Shown here: positions 1 to 6,242 of the stretch, one piece after another
Position numbering within the stretch: position 1 is the stretch's first letter
Layout: each line of letters opens with the position of its first letter
From: Bacteroidales bacterium
Lineage (GTDB): Bacteria > Bacteroidota > Bacteroidia > Bacteroidales > JAAUTT01
Assembly (NCBI GenBank): GCA_012031335.1
Contig: JAAUTT010000232.1
Location: 1-6,958 of the forward strand
Reading direction: 5' to 3'
Length of the DNA: 6,958 nucleotides
Notes under the pieces: model-generated
Seen by the model: only the letters and a program-made list of their open reading frames with translations
Database searches by the model: none
What the model was told of the DNA's origin: nothing
Translations under genes and position numbers: made by a program

Positions 1-1491
1 ACTACTATTGTTACAGCTCCGGTAAGGGTTCCCGAAGAAGAAATCTATAGTAATATTCTTGGTGATTTGGATATGGCAATTGCAGAATTTGACGCTGCCA
101 ATTATAAAGTAAAGAAGGATGGCCGGGCCAACTATTGGGCTGCCCGTGCATTAAAAGCCCGCACTTTACTTTATGCTGCTTCCTGGTTAGGCAGAAATAG
201 TATTTCTACTAACGCTGCATATTCAGGGAAGGATCTTTACGCTTTGGCGCAAGCCGAAGCTGATGAGGTAATTGGAAGCGGAATTGCTTCTTTTTATCCG
301 AATTATGCCGATACATGGTCCATGACCAATGAAGATGTTTCGAAAAACAAGGAAGCTATTTGGGGGGTTACCTATTCCTACGATCTTACAACCACATCGA
401 ATGTTGTTCCTTATCGTTATAAAAAAGATGATAATAACAATCCCCGCGAATACAATGGGCTGATTACACGTACAGGTTATGGCCGTGGTGGAAATGCTAT
501 GCTGCTTATGTTTGTTTCCATGTGGAATAATGGTGAATCTGATCTGGGAGGAAATGGAAAACAAATTTTTCTACGTGCATTAAGCAGTACCGCGGATACT
601 ATTAGAAATACAAAAACTAATCAAGTTATCCATGTTGCTCCTTACTATTCTCAGTACGGCCGTGGCTTTACCAGATATCTTCCTTCCATGTACTTATGGA
701 AACTGTTGGATAAACATCGCAGCACCGACCAAAGAACAAATGCTACATTGCTCGAAGCTTACACCATCGCTCCGGGATTGGAAGGTAACGCCAAAAAGTA
801 TCCTAACATAACCGATACTGCCATTTATTATTGTCCATTAGACGGAAACTCTCCTGAAGGTATTGCTAAACAGGCATGGGCAAAGGGTCGTTATCGCATT
901 CAATTTATGTACAATGGCGAAATCCCGGTATATACATCTGGCAATCCCGCAACGGCACTCCCAACCGACATAAAGATGAATGCTATTCCAAAATCAACTG
1001 TTTATAATGACGACAGGTACAAGTCAGGTAACACGGCGGGTCAAAAATCATATCCTGGGATAAAGAAATTCCTGGACAATGTTTATGATCCAACTTATCC
1101 TACACACGATATTTCGAGCCGTGATGCAATTGTAATGCGCCTTGCCGAAATGTATCTTATCAAAGCCGAATGTCAGCTATATACAGGGGGAGACGCTATG
1201 GCTACAATTAACGAACTCCGTACTTATCGTGCTAAATCAGGTACAGATAACACTTTAGCCGGTACTGCTACTATTGAAACAATACTGGACGAAAGAGCTG
1301 TGGAACTTTGTGGTGAACAGCAAAGGTGGTTCGATCTTAAACGTACCAAAACCCTGGTAGCACGCGTTCAGGCATACAATGCACAGGCTTCCGCGAATGT
1401 TAAGAGTCATCATTTATTGCGCCCTATACCTCAGGCTCAGTTGGATGCTGTTACCAATAAATCGGATTTTATGCAAAACGATGGATATTAA
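1..1491 (+). CDS. SusD/RagB family nutrient-binding outer-membrane lipoprotein, 5' end missing
   Basis: SusD-family proteins sit on the cell surface as lipoproteins, bind glycan and work with a SusC TonB-dependent porin to import oligosaccharides. The frame is open from base 1 and ends at TAA 1489-1491, leaving 496 residues; the usual family length is about 500-600, so the lipoprotein signal and first TPR-like helices lie outside the window. The early helices show WAARALKARTLLYAA (about 139-183). The C-terminal signature is textbook: RLAEMYLIKAEC (about 1138-1173), INELRTYRA, DERAVELCGEQQRWFDLKRT (from 1288), then H.LLRPIPQ and a final QNDGY. An internal TTG or ATG at 67-75 is not the true start, because the codons before it also read as family sequence. 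A susC gene would be expected upstream. The substrate cannot be deduced; the convergent GH26 mannanase is a separate transcription unit. The family call is very secure. Confidence 0.96.
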   Translation, partial: TTIVTAPVRVPEEEIYSNILGDLDMAIAEFDAANYKVKKDGRANYWAARALKARTLLYAASWLGRNSISTNAAYSGKDLYALAQAEADEVIGSGIASFYPNYADTWSMTNEDVSKNKEAIWGVTYSYDLTTTSNVVPYRYKKDDNNNPREYNGLITRTGYGRGGNAMLLMFVSMWNNGESDLGGNGKQIFLRALSSTADTIRNTKTNQVIHVAPYYSQYGRGFTRYLPSMYLWKLLDKHRSTDQRTNATLLEAYTIAPGLEGNAKKYPNITDTAIYYCPLDGNSPEGIAKQAWAKGRYRIQFMYNGEIPVYTSGNPATALPTDIKMNAIPKSTVYNDDRYKSGNTAGQKSYPGIKKFLDNVYDPTYPTHDISSRDAIVMRLAEMYLIKAECQLYTGGDAMATINELRTYRAKSGTDNTLAGTATIETILDERAVELCGEQQRWFDLKRTKTLVARVQAYNAQASANVKSHHLLRPIPQAQLDAVTNKSDFMQNDGY

Positions 1492-1502
1492 TTTAATAAG
1501 GG

Positions 1503-1522
1503 TGCTGACATATTAGTTGGCA
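1503..1522 (+). other. Weak hairpin just after the susD-like stop codon
   Basis: TGCTGAC (1503-1509) can pair with GTTGGCA (1516-1522) around the loop ATATTA, with two G-U pairs. An A-rich rather than T-rich stretch follows, so it is not a terminator by itself. It may protect the 3' end of the message or mean nothing. Confidence 0.25.
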
Positions 1523-1576
1523 GTAAATAATAAAAATAAAAGTCGACTTTAAAGAGAGCGACAGTTAGTAGGTGGG

Positions 1577-1610
1577 GAAGTTCAGACGTGATGTCTGGAC
1601 TTCTTTTTTT
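1577..1610 (+). terminator. Strong intrinsic terminator downstream of the susD-like gene
   Basis: GAAGTTCAGAC (1577-1587) pairs over 11 bp with GTCTGGACTTC (1593-1603), with one G-U pair, around the five-base loop GTGAT. Seven T residues (1604-1610) follow at once. This is the canonical Rho-independent form on the plus strand. It lies 85 bp after the susD-like stop and should end that polysaccharide-utilisation transcript before it reaches the convergent mannanase gene. On the minus strand the hairpin is followed by purine-rich DNA, so it would work poorly in that direction. Confidence 0.88.
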
Positions 1611-1666
1611 AATATTATACAGAAACGGGTCGCCATTAACCCCGATGCTGATACTAAATTCAGTTC

Positions 1667-1781
1667 GTTACTGCTACAAACCTCATTTAGTTACTACCAC
1701 AAGATGTTTGTAGTTACTACTACAAGGTCATTGTGGTTACTACTACAAGGCGTTTGTGGTTACTACTACAAGGTGTTTGTG
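1667..1781. repeat. Five-copy 23-bp tandem repeat
   Basis: Five head-to-tail units of exactly 23 bp begin at 1667, 1690, 1713, 1736 and 1759. Each starts GTTACT, continues with a CTACAA-like segment (CCACAA in unit 2) and ends near TTTGTG. Unit 1 is the most diverged, and units 3-5 are almost identical. Across the unit 3/4 and 4/5 junctions, ACTACAA pairs with TTGTGGT around a five-base loop, giving a 7-bp stem. The loop letters vary between copies (GATGT, GGTCA, GGCGT, GGTGT) while the stem arms change little. No spacers and no cas or rep gene are present, so this is neither a CRISPR array nor a supported set of iterons. Confidence 0.9.
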
Positions 1782-1828
1782 CTTGCCGGAAAAGTTATTT
1801 ATTGCATCAGACATTTAAGCCTAAGCTT

Positions 1829-1859
1829 GTCTCCAGTCTCTGTCCTCAGTCCTAAGTCC
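1829..1859. repeat. Degenerate GTC-rich short tandem repeat
   Basis: Four and a half units of 6-7 bp all begin with GTC: GTCTCCA, GTCTCT, GTCCTCA, GTCCTAA and GTCC. On the minus strand this reads as a purine-rich GGAC/GAGAC series. It lies 47 bp beyond the 23-bp array. It looks like simple low-complexity expansion, and no function can be read from it. Confidence 0.55.
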
Positions 1860-1871
1860 ACTGATATCAGT
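1860..1871. repeat. Perfect 12-bp palindrome
   Basis: ACTGATATCAGT is self-complementary over all 12 bases and directly abuts the GTC-rich repeat. It could be a small operator or chance. No promoter is recognisable next to it. Confidence 0.35.
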
Positions 1872-1919
1872 AAACAGGCCTCAATCACAATAAGTATGAT
1901 TGTAACCCATCGTTGTATT

Positions 1920-1933
1920 GGCTGTGTACAGCC
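1920..1933. other. Short GC-rich hairpin
   Basis: GGCTG and CAGCC flank the four-base loop TGTA. No T-run follows on either strand, so it is not a standard terminator. It lies 54 bp beyond the restored mannanase stop and could mark the 3' end of that message. Confidence 0.3.
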
Positions 1934-1986
1934 GTCTGTCGATCGTAGACTTATTACAGGTCCATTAACTACACGCCTCCTTCAAT

Positions 1987-3084
1987 TTATTTATAAATGT
2001 TTTTGGCTGTAATGTCCTTCTGAAAGAGTGTTTTAGGATCATTGTAGATTTAATAAAAATCCTCAGCACTGGGATGTCCTTTATAAGGACCAAAGGCATC
2101 CTGAGGCTTTTGCCAGGGATTTCTCCACACAAGGATGTAAGATAGCTTTATGTCCTTTAGCGATTCGAGAATCACTTTTGTCCACCATGTTGTGTTTTGG
2201 GCAATTGGTCCGCCGGCTTCGCTTACAGCACCAATTTTTCCCCTGTCAACAGCAAGCTTGGATACAATTGTTGCACAGTTTTTCAGTGTTGCAGCATAGT
2301 CGGGTCCACGGTCGTAAAGGTCGAATGAAACCATATCGATAATGTCGTCGCCCGGATATCGTTCCAGGTATTCGTTTAGTGTTTTGAAACGATCGGTAGA
2401 GTATGCATATAATAAATGATGGATGTCTTTCGTATCTCGCAAATAGGAGACTGTAAAGCGCCACAGTGTTTTGTAATCATCAGCACTACACAAGTCCTTG
2501 CCCCACCAGAACCAGCTTCCTGTATGTTCGTGATACGGTCTGAAAATGACAGGTATATAAGTTCCGTCATCGGTTTTTAAACTAAGCAGAAATTCAGCCA
2601 GCCTGTCGAGATATTGTAAAAACAACTGATGTTTTTCCCCTCCGGGTAAAATAGAGGCAACAGTTTTTCCGGAGCTTACATCCCAGGCACTTCCTCCTGT
2701 GAGAGGATTTCGAAGGTGCCAGCTGATAGTATTGATTCCCCCTCTTGCGTATACTGTTTTAACTCCTTCCTGTATTTTGTTAAAATGTACCGAATCCAGG
2801 CTGTATGTATCGCCTAATTCGAGGTGTCCCAATTCCCAGCCATATACTGCCGGATGATCTCCGCAAACATCTTTAACATCCGAGCGGCCTTCTTCATAGT
2901 ACCATCCATTGCCATATACCAAAGCATCCTGGTGCCCGAACATGATACCTTTATTTTGAAGAGATATCATATTCCGGAAGAGATTTACAGTTTCGCGGGT
3001 TGCTTTTGGATCGCCTTGTTTTGGATTTGTTGCCTGCACTGCAATACAACCAAAAAGTGCGAAAAAGGTCAAAGTTTTTACCAT
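1987..3084 (-). CDS. Secreted GH26 beta-mannanase (endo-1,4-beta-mannosidase) with an in-frame premature TAA
   Basis: GH26 enzymes cut beta-1,4-mannosidic bonds with retention, using two glutamates on a TIM barrel. The ATG at 3082-3084 opens a signal peptide (hydrophobic residues 4-16, likely cut after AVQA near residue 18; the Cys in LFGC is only a poor lipobox). The motif RPYHEHTGSWFWWG (182-195) contains the acid/base Glu186. SEAGG (288-292) contains the likely nucleophile Glu289. SWHLRNP (121-127) and VWRNPW (319-324) are further family signatures. The frame stops at TAA 2050-2052 after HPSAEDFY (344 residues). The same frame continues for 20 codons (2049-1990) as IYNDPKTLFQKD..., the tail expected in this family, and ends at TAA 1987-1989. 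Either AAA became TAA, or two compensating run-length changes (T5, A3) hide an original DFIKIY. The gene starts 22 bp after folA. Family call secure; the loss of 20 residues may be real or an error. Confidence 0.93.
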
Positions 3085-3106
3085 AGCTGAATGTTTATGA
3101 CGTTAG

Positions 3107-3600
3107 TTATTTGGTTTTTCTTTCATAGTCCTCAAAAGAAAAGCTATAAGAATGCTTTTCGTCTGCCGGATGCTTCATGGAGTTTGTGAGAATCCAATCA
3201 TTCGGATCGAAGTCCGGGAAAAAGGTATCTCCTTCAAAATTAGCATTAACACGGGTAATGTACATTTTTTGTATATGTGGAAGAATCTGTTTGTAAACCG
3301 ATCCGCCACCAATTACGAAGTTTTCTTTTTCTGAATCCATCATTTCTATGGCTTCTTCAATTGATGAAACTTTAATACAACCTTCAAAAATTAAACTACT
3401 CCGGGTTAGAATAATGTTCTTCCGGTTTGGAAGAGGCTTTACCGGAAGCGACAGGTAAGTGTTTTTCCCCATAATCACATCGTTTCCTGTAGTAAGTTTT
3501 TTGAACCTTTTCAAATCATCCGAAAGATGCCAGAGCAACTGGTTGTCTTTTCCAATTACGTTATTTTCAGCTATTGCTACTATTAGGGATATTTTTTCAT
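3107..3600 (-). CDS. folA: Dihydrofolate reductase, frame broken after the start codon
   Basis: DHFR reduces dihydrofolate to tetrahydrofolate with NADPH and regenerates the cofactor used by thymidylate synthase. The long open frame (3538-3107) begins inside the protein at LLWHLSDDLKRFK, but upstream codons still spell ISLIVAIAENNVIGKDNQ, the expected N-terminal strand, and that frame has no start codon. The ATG at 3598-3600 is followed by six A residues (3592-3597); one more A joins it to the frame as MKKISLIVAIAENNVIG, giving 164 residues, the family's usual length. In that numbering the catalytic Asp is Asp29 (E. coli Asp27). VIMGKNTYLSLP, LPNRKNIILTR and GGGSVYKQ are the cofactor-binding signatures. 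The gene lies 31 bp after thyA and is clearly paired with it. The missing A is probably a sequencing error, though slippage at the run is possible. No other start in the frame restores the N-terminus. Confidence 0.93.
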
Positions 3601-3608
3601 ATAAAAGT

Positions 3609-3642
3609 TTTCAGTTCATTAAATTAAACAGTTAAACTGAAA
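3609..3642 (-). other. Nested inverted repeats across the thyA stop and thyA-folA gap
   Basis: TTTCAGTT and AACTGAAA (3609-3616 and 3635-3642) form a perfect 8-bp inverted repeat with an 18-base loop. Inside it, CAGTTAAACTG (3629-3639) is a tighter alternative hairpin that covers the thyA stop codon. The two pairings exclude each other. On the minus strand the larger stem is followed by ACTTTTAT, a weak terminator-like tail. It may be a weak attenuator between thyA and folA, but AT-rich chance pairing is a real alternative. Confidence 0.35.
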
Positions 3643-4425
3643 TATCTCCTTTTATGTGTGGATGCGACTGATATCCTTCCAGTTTAAAATCGGAAAATTC
3701 AAAATCGAAAATGTTTTTTACGTCGGGATTGATTTTTAGTGAAGGAAGCGCATATGGGGTTCTGGTGAGCTGTAATTTAACCTGCTCAATATGATTCTGA
3801 TAAATATGGGCATCGCCAAGGGTATGGATGAATTCTCCGGGCTGCAGGTTGGTAACCAGCGCCATCATATGAGTTAATAAGGCATATGAGGTAATATTAA
3901 AAGGTACTCCGAGGAAAATATCAGCACTTCGCTGATACATGGAACAGGAAAGCTTTCCGTTGGCAACATAAAACTGGAACATTACATGGCAGGGTGGGAG
4001 AGCCATGTTGTCGAGATCTGCGACATTCCATGCACTGACAATATGACGACGCGAATCGGGATTATTTTTATGGAATTGATTACCTGACTAATCTGGTCTA
4101 TTCCTCCTCCATTATAGGATGGCCAGGACCTCCACTGATAACCGTAAACATGCCCCAGTTCCCCATTGGATCGGCCCATTCATTCCAAATACTCACGCCA
4201 TTTTGAGTAAGGTATTGAATGTTGGTTTCTCCCTTTAAAAACCATAGAAGTTCATATAATATTGATTTAAGGTGCAGTTTTTTAGTGGTAAGCATGGGGA
4301 ATCCCGCTGCCAGATCAAATCGCATCTGGTATCCAAAAACACTGATGGTTCCTGTTCCGGTACGGTCTTTTTTTTTCGACCCCGTTTTTTAATACATGAT
4401 CTAACAGATCCAAATATTGCTTCAT
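3632..4425 (-). pseudogene. thyA: Thymidylate synthase, reading frame broken by three single-base indels
   Basis: ThyA methylates dUMP to dTMP using 5,10-methylenetetrahydrofolate. The start is ATG 4423-4425 ([15 protein letters not shown]) and the stop TAA 3632-3634. Three frame breaks lie between them: one extra A in the A9 run (T9 on the plus strand, 4368-4376), one missing G at 4161-4164 (less likely 4153-4156), and one missing A in the run at 4065-4069. Corrected, the gene is 795 bp and encodes exactly 264 residues, the length of E. coli ThyA. Key residues fall at E. coli numbers: Arg21, Glu58, Arg126/Arg127, catalytic Cys146 in ALPPCH, Arg166 in QRSAD, Asp169, Asn177, His207 and Tyr209. 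The uncorrected segments are 4325-4098, 4179-3982 and 4006-3632. Perfect active-site conservation argues for recent mutation or, more likely, sequence error. Called pseudogene because the frame as given cannot make the enzyme. Confidence 0.95.
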
Positions 4426-4505
4426 TCAGATAATTTTTAAAGAAATTTCAACCAACAGATCAAACTTCAGGAGTTACGAGATAAGGGGACTAAAATAATA
4501 AATAA

Positions 4506-4527
4506 TGAACAGAGCATCATCTGTTCA
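4506..4527 (-). terminator. Possible terminator hairpin at the 3' end of the Gate-domain gene
   Basis: Read on the minus strand, TGAACAGA (4527-4520) pairs over 8 bp with TCTGTTCA (4513-4506) around the six-base loop TGATGC. AT-rich, T-biased DNA (4505-4491) follows, not a pure T-run. The restored stop codon of the Gate-domain gene (TGA 4517-4519) lies in the loop, which fits a hairpin placed at the end of that transcript and just before thyA. Strength is doubtful because the stem is AT-rich. Confidence 0.4.
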
Positions 4528-5445
4528 AAACCTTATTTTTCAATAAGATTTTAACACCCCAAACTACAATAATCGCCAGGAAAAAGACGGGGGGAAAGTA
4601 ATCCAGAGGGCATTTACTCCGATAGCCGTAAATAATAAGGTGTCTTCAAGGAGCGAGTGCGATATGGCTATATGATGGTTTAAAAGATTTGCTTCCCGTT
4701 TGTTAACCTTTCCCGATTCAACATATTCCACCAGAATGGCAGAGCCCCAGGCCAGGCCCACCACATTGGCCACAAGCCACATAAAGGAACTTTGAACTGG
4801 TAAGCCAAACATCAGCATAAATGGTCGCATGCCTTTTGCCAGCAAATTGAGGATTTTATATTCTTCCAGGATACGGTGAAGAACCTGTAAGCCAAATATA
4901 ATAACAGCAATTTTCAGGACCAGCCAGCAAGTTGAGATTGCCCAGTCTTTAAAGAAACTGAAGAAAGGGGGCGGGACATGGTTCGTTAAAGTTGTTGAAT
5001 TGCCAAGGTGAGATTGACTTTCGGGTAAGAGCAGATTGAAAATAAATCCTGCCAGAAAAGCTGTGATTAGTCTCACTGATAACATGCTAAAAGGAGACGA
5101 TCCTGTTTTCTTCTGGACTGCTGTTTCAACAATGAGGTTATGCGCAATAAGCAGAATAATAGCCATTATGGTTATTTCGCGCATAGTAAAATCGAGGGTG
5201 TCGATTATTGCTAGTGCTGAATAAATGTTTAGAAGTGCACCCGATAATATAACCAAAGCGGATTCTCCGGGGAGTCCCCAAAATGCTAAAAAGGGTTTTA
5301 TGAGTTCTGCAAGCCATTGTAAAACACCGAAATATTCCAGGGTTTTTACTCCTAAAGAAACGGGAATCATAATTGAAAGAAGCCATTTGATGGTTTTTAA
5401 GGAAGGTTTAACTGAACTGTTAAATGCTTTTACCGTTCTGTTCAT
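4517..5445 (-). CDS. Gate-domain (nucleoside recognition, SpmA/SpmB-like) multi-spanning membrane protein, C-terminal frameshift
   Basis: This resembles the Bacteroidota family annotated 'nucleoside recognition domain-containing protein', whose Gate domain is shared with spore maturation proteins SpmA/SpmB and nucleoside transporters; the substrate is unknown. The ATG at 5443-5445 lies 2 bp after the previous stop. About eight hydrophobic spans are visible. The two halves look duplicated: GLPGES (57-62) matches GLPVQS (214-219), and AHNLIVETA (101-109) matches SHSLLEDTL (262-270). NHHIAISH (256-263) is histidine-rich and probably functional. The uninterrupted frame ends at TAG 4564-4566 with the out-of-character tail PSFSWRLL. 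Adding one C to the C6 run (4589-4594) gives ITFPPVFFLAIIVVWGVKIL..., a proper last membrane helix, and a stop at TGA 4517-4519, for 309 residues. Family assignment good, transport role inferred. Confidence 0.85.
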
Positions 5446-5447
5446 AA

Positions 5448-5951
5448 TCAGTTATTTGTTTTCCTGGCTTCAATCTTTATCTGAATAAGTATATTCTTTT
5501 CAAATATAAATTTGGATTTATAAGGGCCATCTGGTAACGAAACTGTAACTGTGTCGGATGCCATTTCGGGCATTTTAATCCGGGCATAAAAATCATGGGT
5601 GCTTAATCCTGTTCCAAGTTCGCCTTTCAGCCTGATTCTGCTATCGTTTATACTTGCCGAAATAAACATCGCTTTCCCGTTGTAAGGCTGATAAAAGAAA
5701 ATTTCTGTTTTGCCTTTGAAAAGCCTTGTAATTGTGTCCTTTCGATTTGGTTCAACCCTGTTTTTTACCGTGTATTTTTGTTTTTTCAAAAATGCATACT
5801 CATGCTCAATGTCCTTTATAGTTGGTGAGAATAACCAGGGGTTACCAGTAAATTCCTTTATGGAAACCTGGGTTAATTCCGGTTTTTGACTGAATGAAAA
5901 ATTACTGAAACTGATTAAAAAGAAAATAATCAGGACACTTCTTGTTATCAT
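5448..5951 (-). CDS. Small secreted protein of unknown function
   Basis: I do not recognise this 167-residue protein. The ATG at 5949-5951 opens a clear signal peptide: MITR, a hydrophobic core (about residues 6-14), then FSFSQ with likely cleavage near residue 22. No cysteine follows, so it is not a lipoprotein; the periplasm or outside is the expected location. The mature part of about 145 residues has a charged stretch in the middle (about 47-80) and alternating hydrophobic/polar segments that suggest beta strands, for example TEIFFYQPYNGKAMFISASI and KSKFIFEKNILIQIKIEA near the end. Its stop lies 2 bp before the start of the Gate-domain gene, so the two are very likely co-transcribed and translationally coupled. 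Calling it a partner or accessory of that membrane protein is inference from spacing only. The frame is intact. Confidence 0.8.
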   Translation of the reverse strand: MITRSVLIIFFLISFSNFSFSQKPELTQVSIKEFTGNPWLFSPTIKDIEHEYAFLKKQKYTVKNRVEPNRKDTITRLFKGKTEIFFYQPYNGKAMFISASINDSRIRLKGELGTGLSTHDFYARIKMPEMASDTVTVSLPDGPYKSKFIFEKNILIQIKIEARKTNN

Positions 5952-6242
5952 CTTCCTTGTTTGGTTAATAAAATTTGCTAAAAAATTAAATGAACCTGTT
6001 TATTATTGTTTATATTGCGACAACGTACAAAATCAAGCTTAAAGATGGGATTTTTCCCTCAAACAAAACCGATAATAACGAAAATATTATATGTATTCCG
6101 TGGAAAAATGTCATAAAAAATCGAGGATAAATGCTTTTATCACTTCAGACAATAACCCTGAAGCATTCTATTACGTAAGTATGCCATATTAACAGGAAAA
6201 CTAAAACTTATAATATTGCCCTTGCATAAAGCAAATTCGCTA
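5952..6242. promoter_or_regulatory. Divergent intergenic region with likely promoters in both directions
   Basis: This AT-rich, 291-bp region separates two divergent secreted-protein genes, so promoters for both should be here. No gene is visible. For the plus-strand gene, TAATATTG at 6211-6218 matches five of six defined bases of the Bacteroidota -7 box (TAnnTTTG) and would leave a leader of roughly 20 bases, but I see no convincing -33 TTTG. No candidate stands out for the minus-strand unit. An inverted repeat sits at 6130-6167. Confidence 0.4.
6130..6167. repeat. Bulged inverted repeat upstream of the PKD gene
   Basis: CTGAAGCATT (6158-6167) can pair with AATGCTT (6130-6136) or with CTTCAG (6143-6148). 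Together these can form a 10-bp helix with a nine-base bulge, or two competing hairpins. It lies about 75 bp before the ATG, probably upstream of the transcript start, so operator and chance remain equally possible. Confidence 0.3.

Larger units (their letters stand above)
1611..1986. other. Gene-free stretch between convergent transcription units
   Basis: I see no credible gene here. An open frame does run across about 1572-2012 on the plus strand, but it starts inside the terminator hairpin, crosses a 23-bp repeat whose period is not a multiple of three, overlaps the 3' end of the mannanase gene, and has no recognisable protein features. The stretch holds the tandem repeat, the GTC-rich short repeat and the palindromes listed separately. 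I found no good intrinsic terminator for the minus-strand mannanase transcript. Confidence 0.6.

Noticed and set aside
1667..1781. CRISPR array
   Set aside because: The units are directly adjacent with no spacers, and no cas gene is present.
1667..1781. Replication iterons of a plasmid
   Set aside because: No rep or partition gene is in the window, and the neighbours are chromosomal housekeeping genes.
1572..2012. Plus-strand open frame of 146 codons
   Set aside because: It begins inside a terminator hairpin, crosses a 23-bp tandem repeat with a non-coding period, overlaps the restored 3' end of the GH26 gene and has no protein features.
2246..3090. Alternative open frames on both strands inside the mannanase gene
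   Set aside because: They are shadows of a well-supported GH26 frame with catalytic motifs, and their translations look random.
3982..4325. Separate small proteins made from the thyA fragments
   Set aside because: Each fragment is a contiguous part of thymidylate synthase followed by a nonsense tail after a homopolymer, so they belong to one gene.
4426..4516. Bacteroidota-type promoter for thyA
   Set aside because: A TTTG is present, but the correctly spaced -7 position (TAAAAATT) matches TAnnTTTG poorly, so I could not support a site.
5036..5488. Plus-strand open frames opposite the Gate-domain gene
   Set aside because: They lie antisense to a membrane protein with clear family motifs and have no features of their own.
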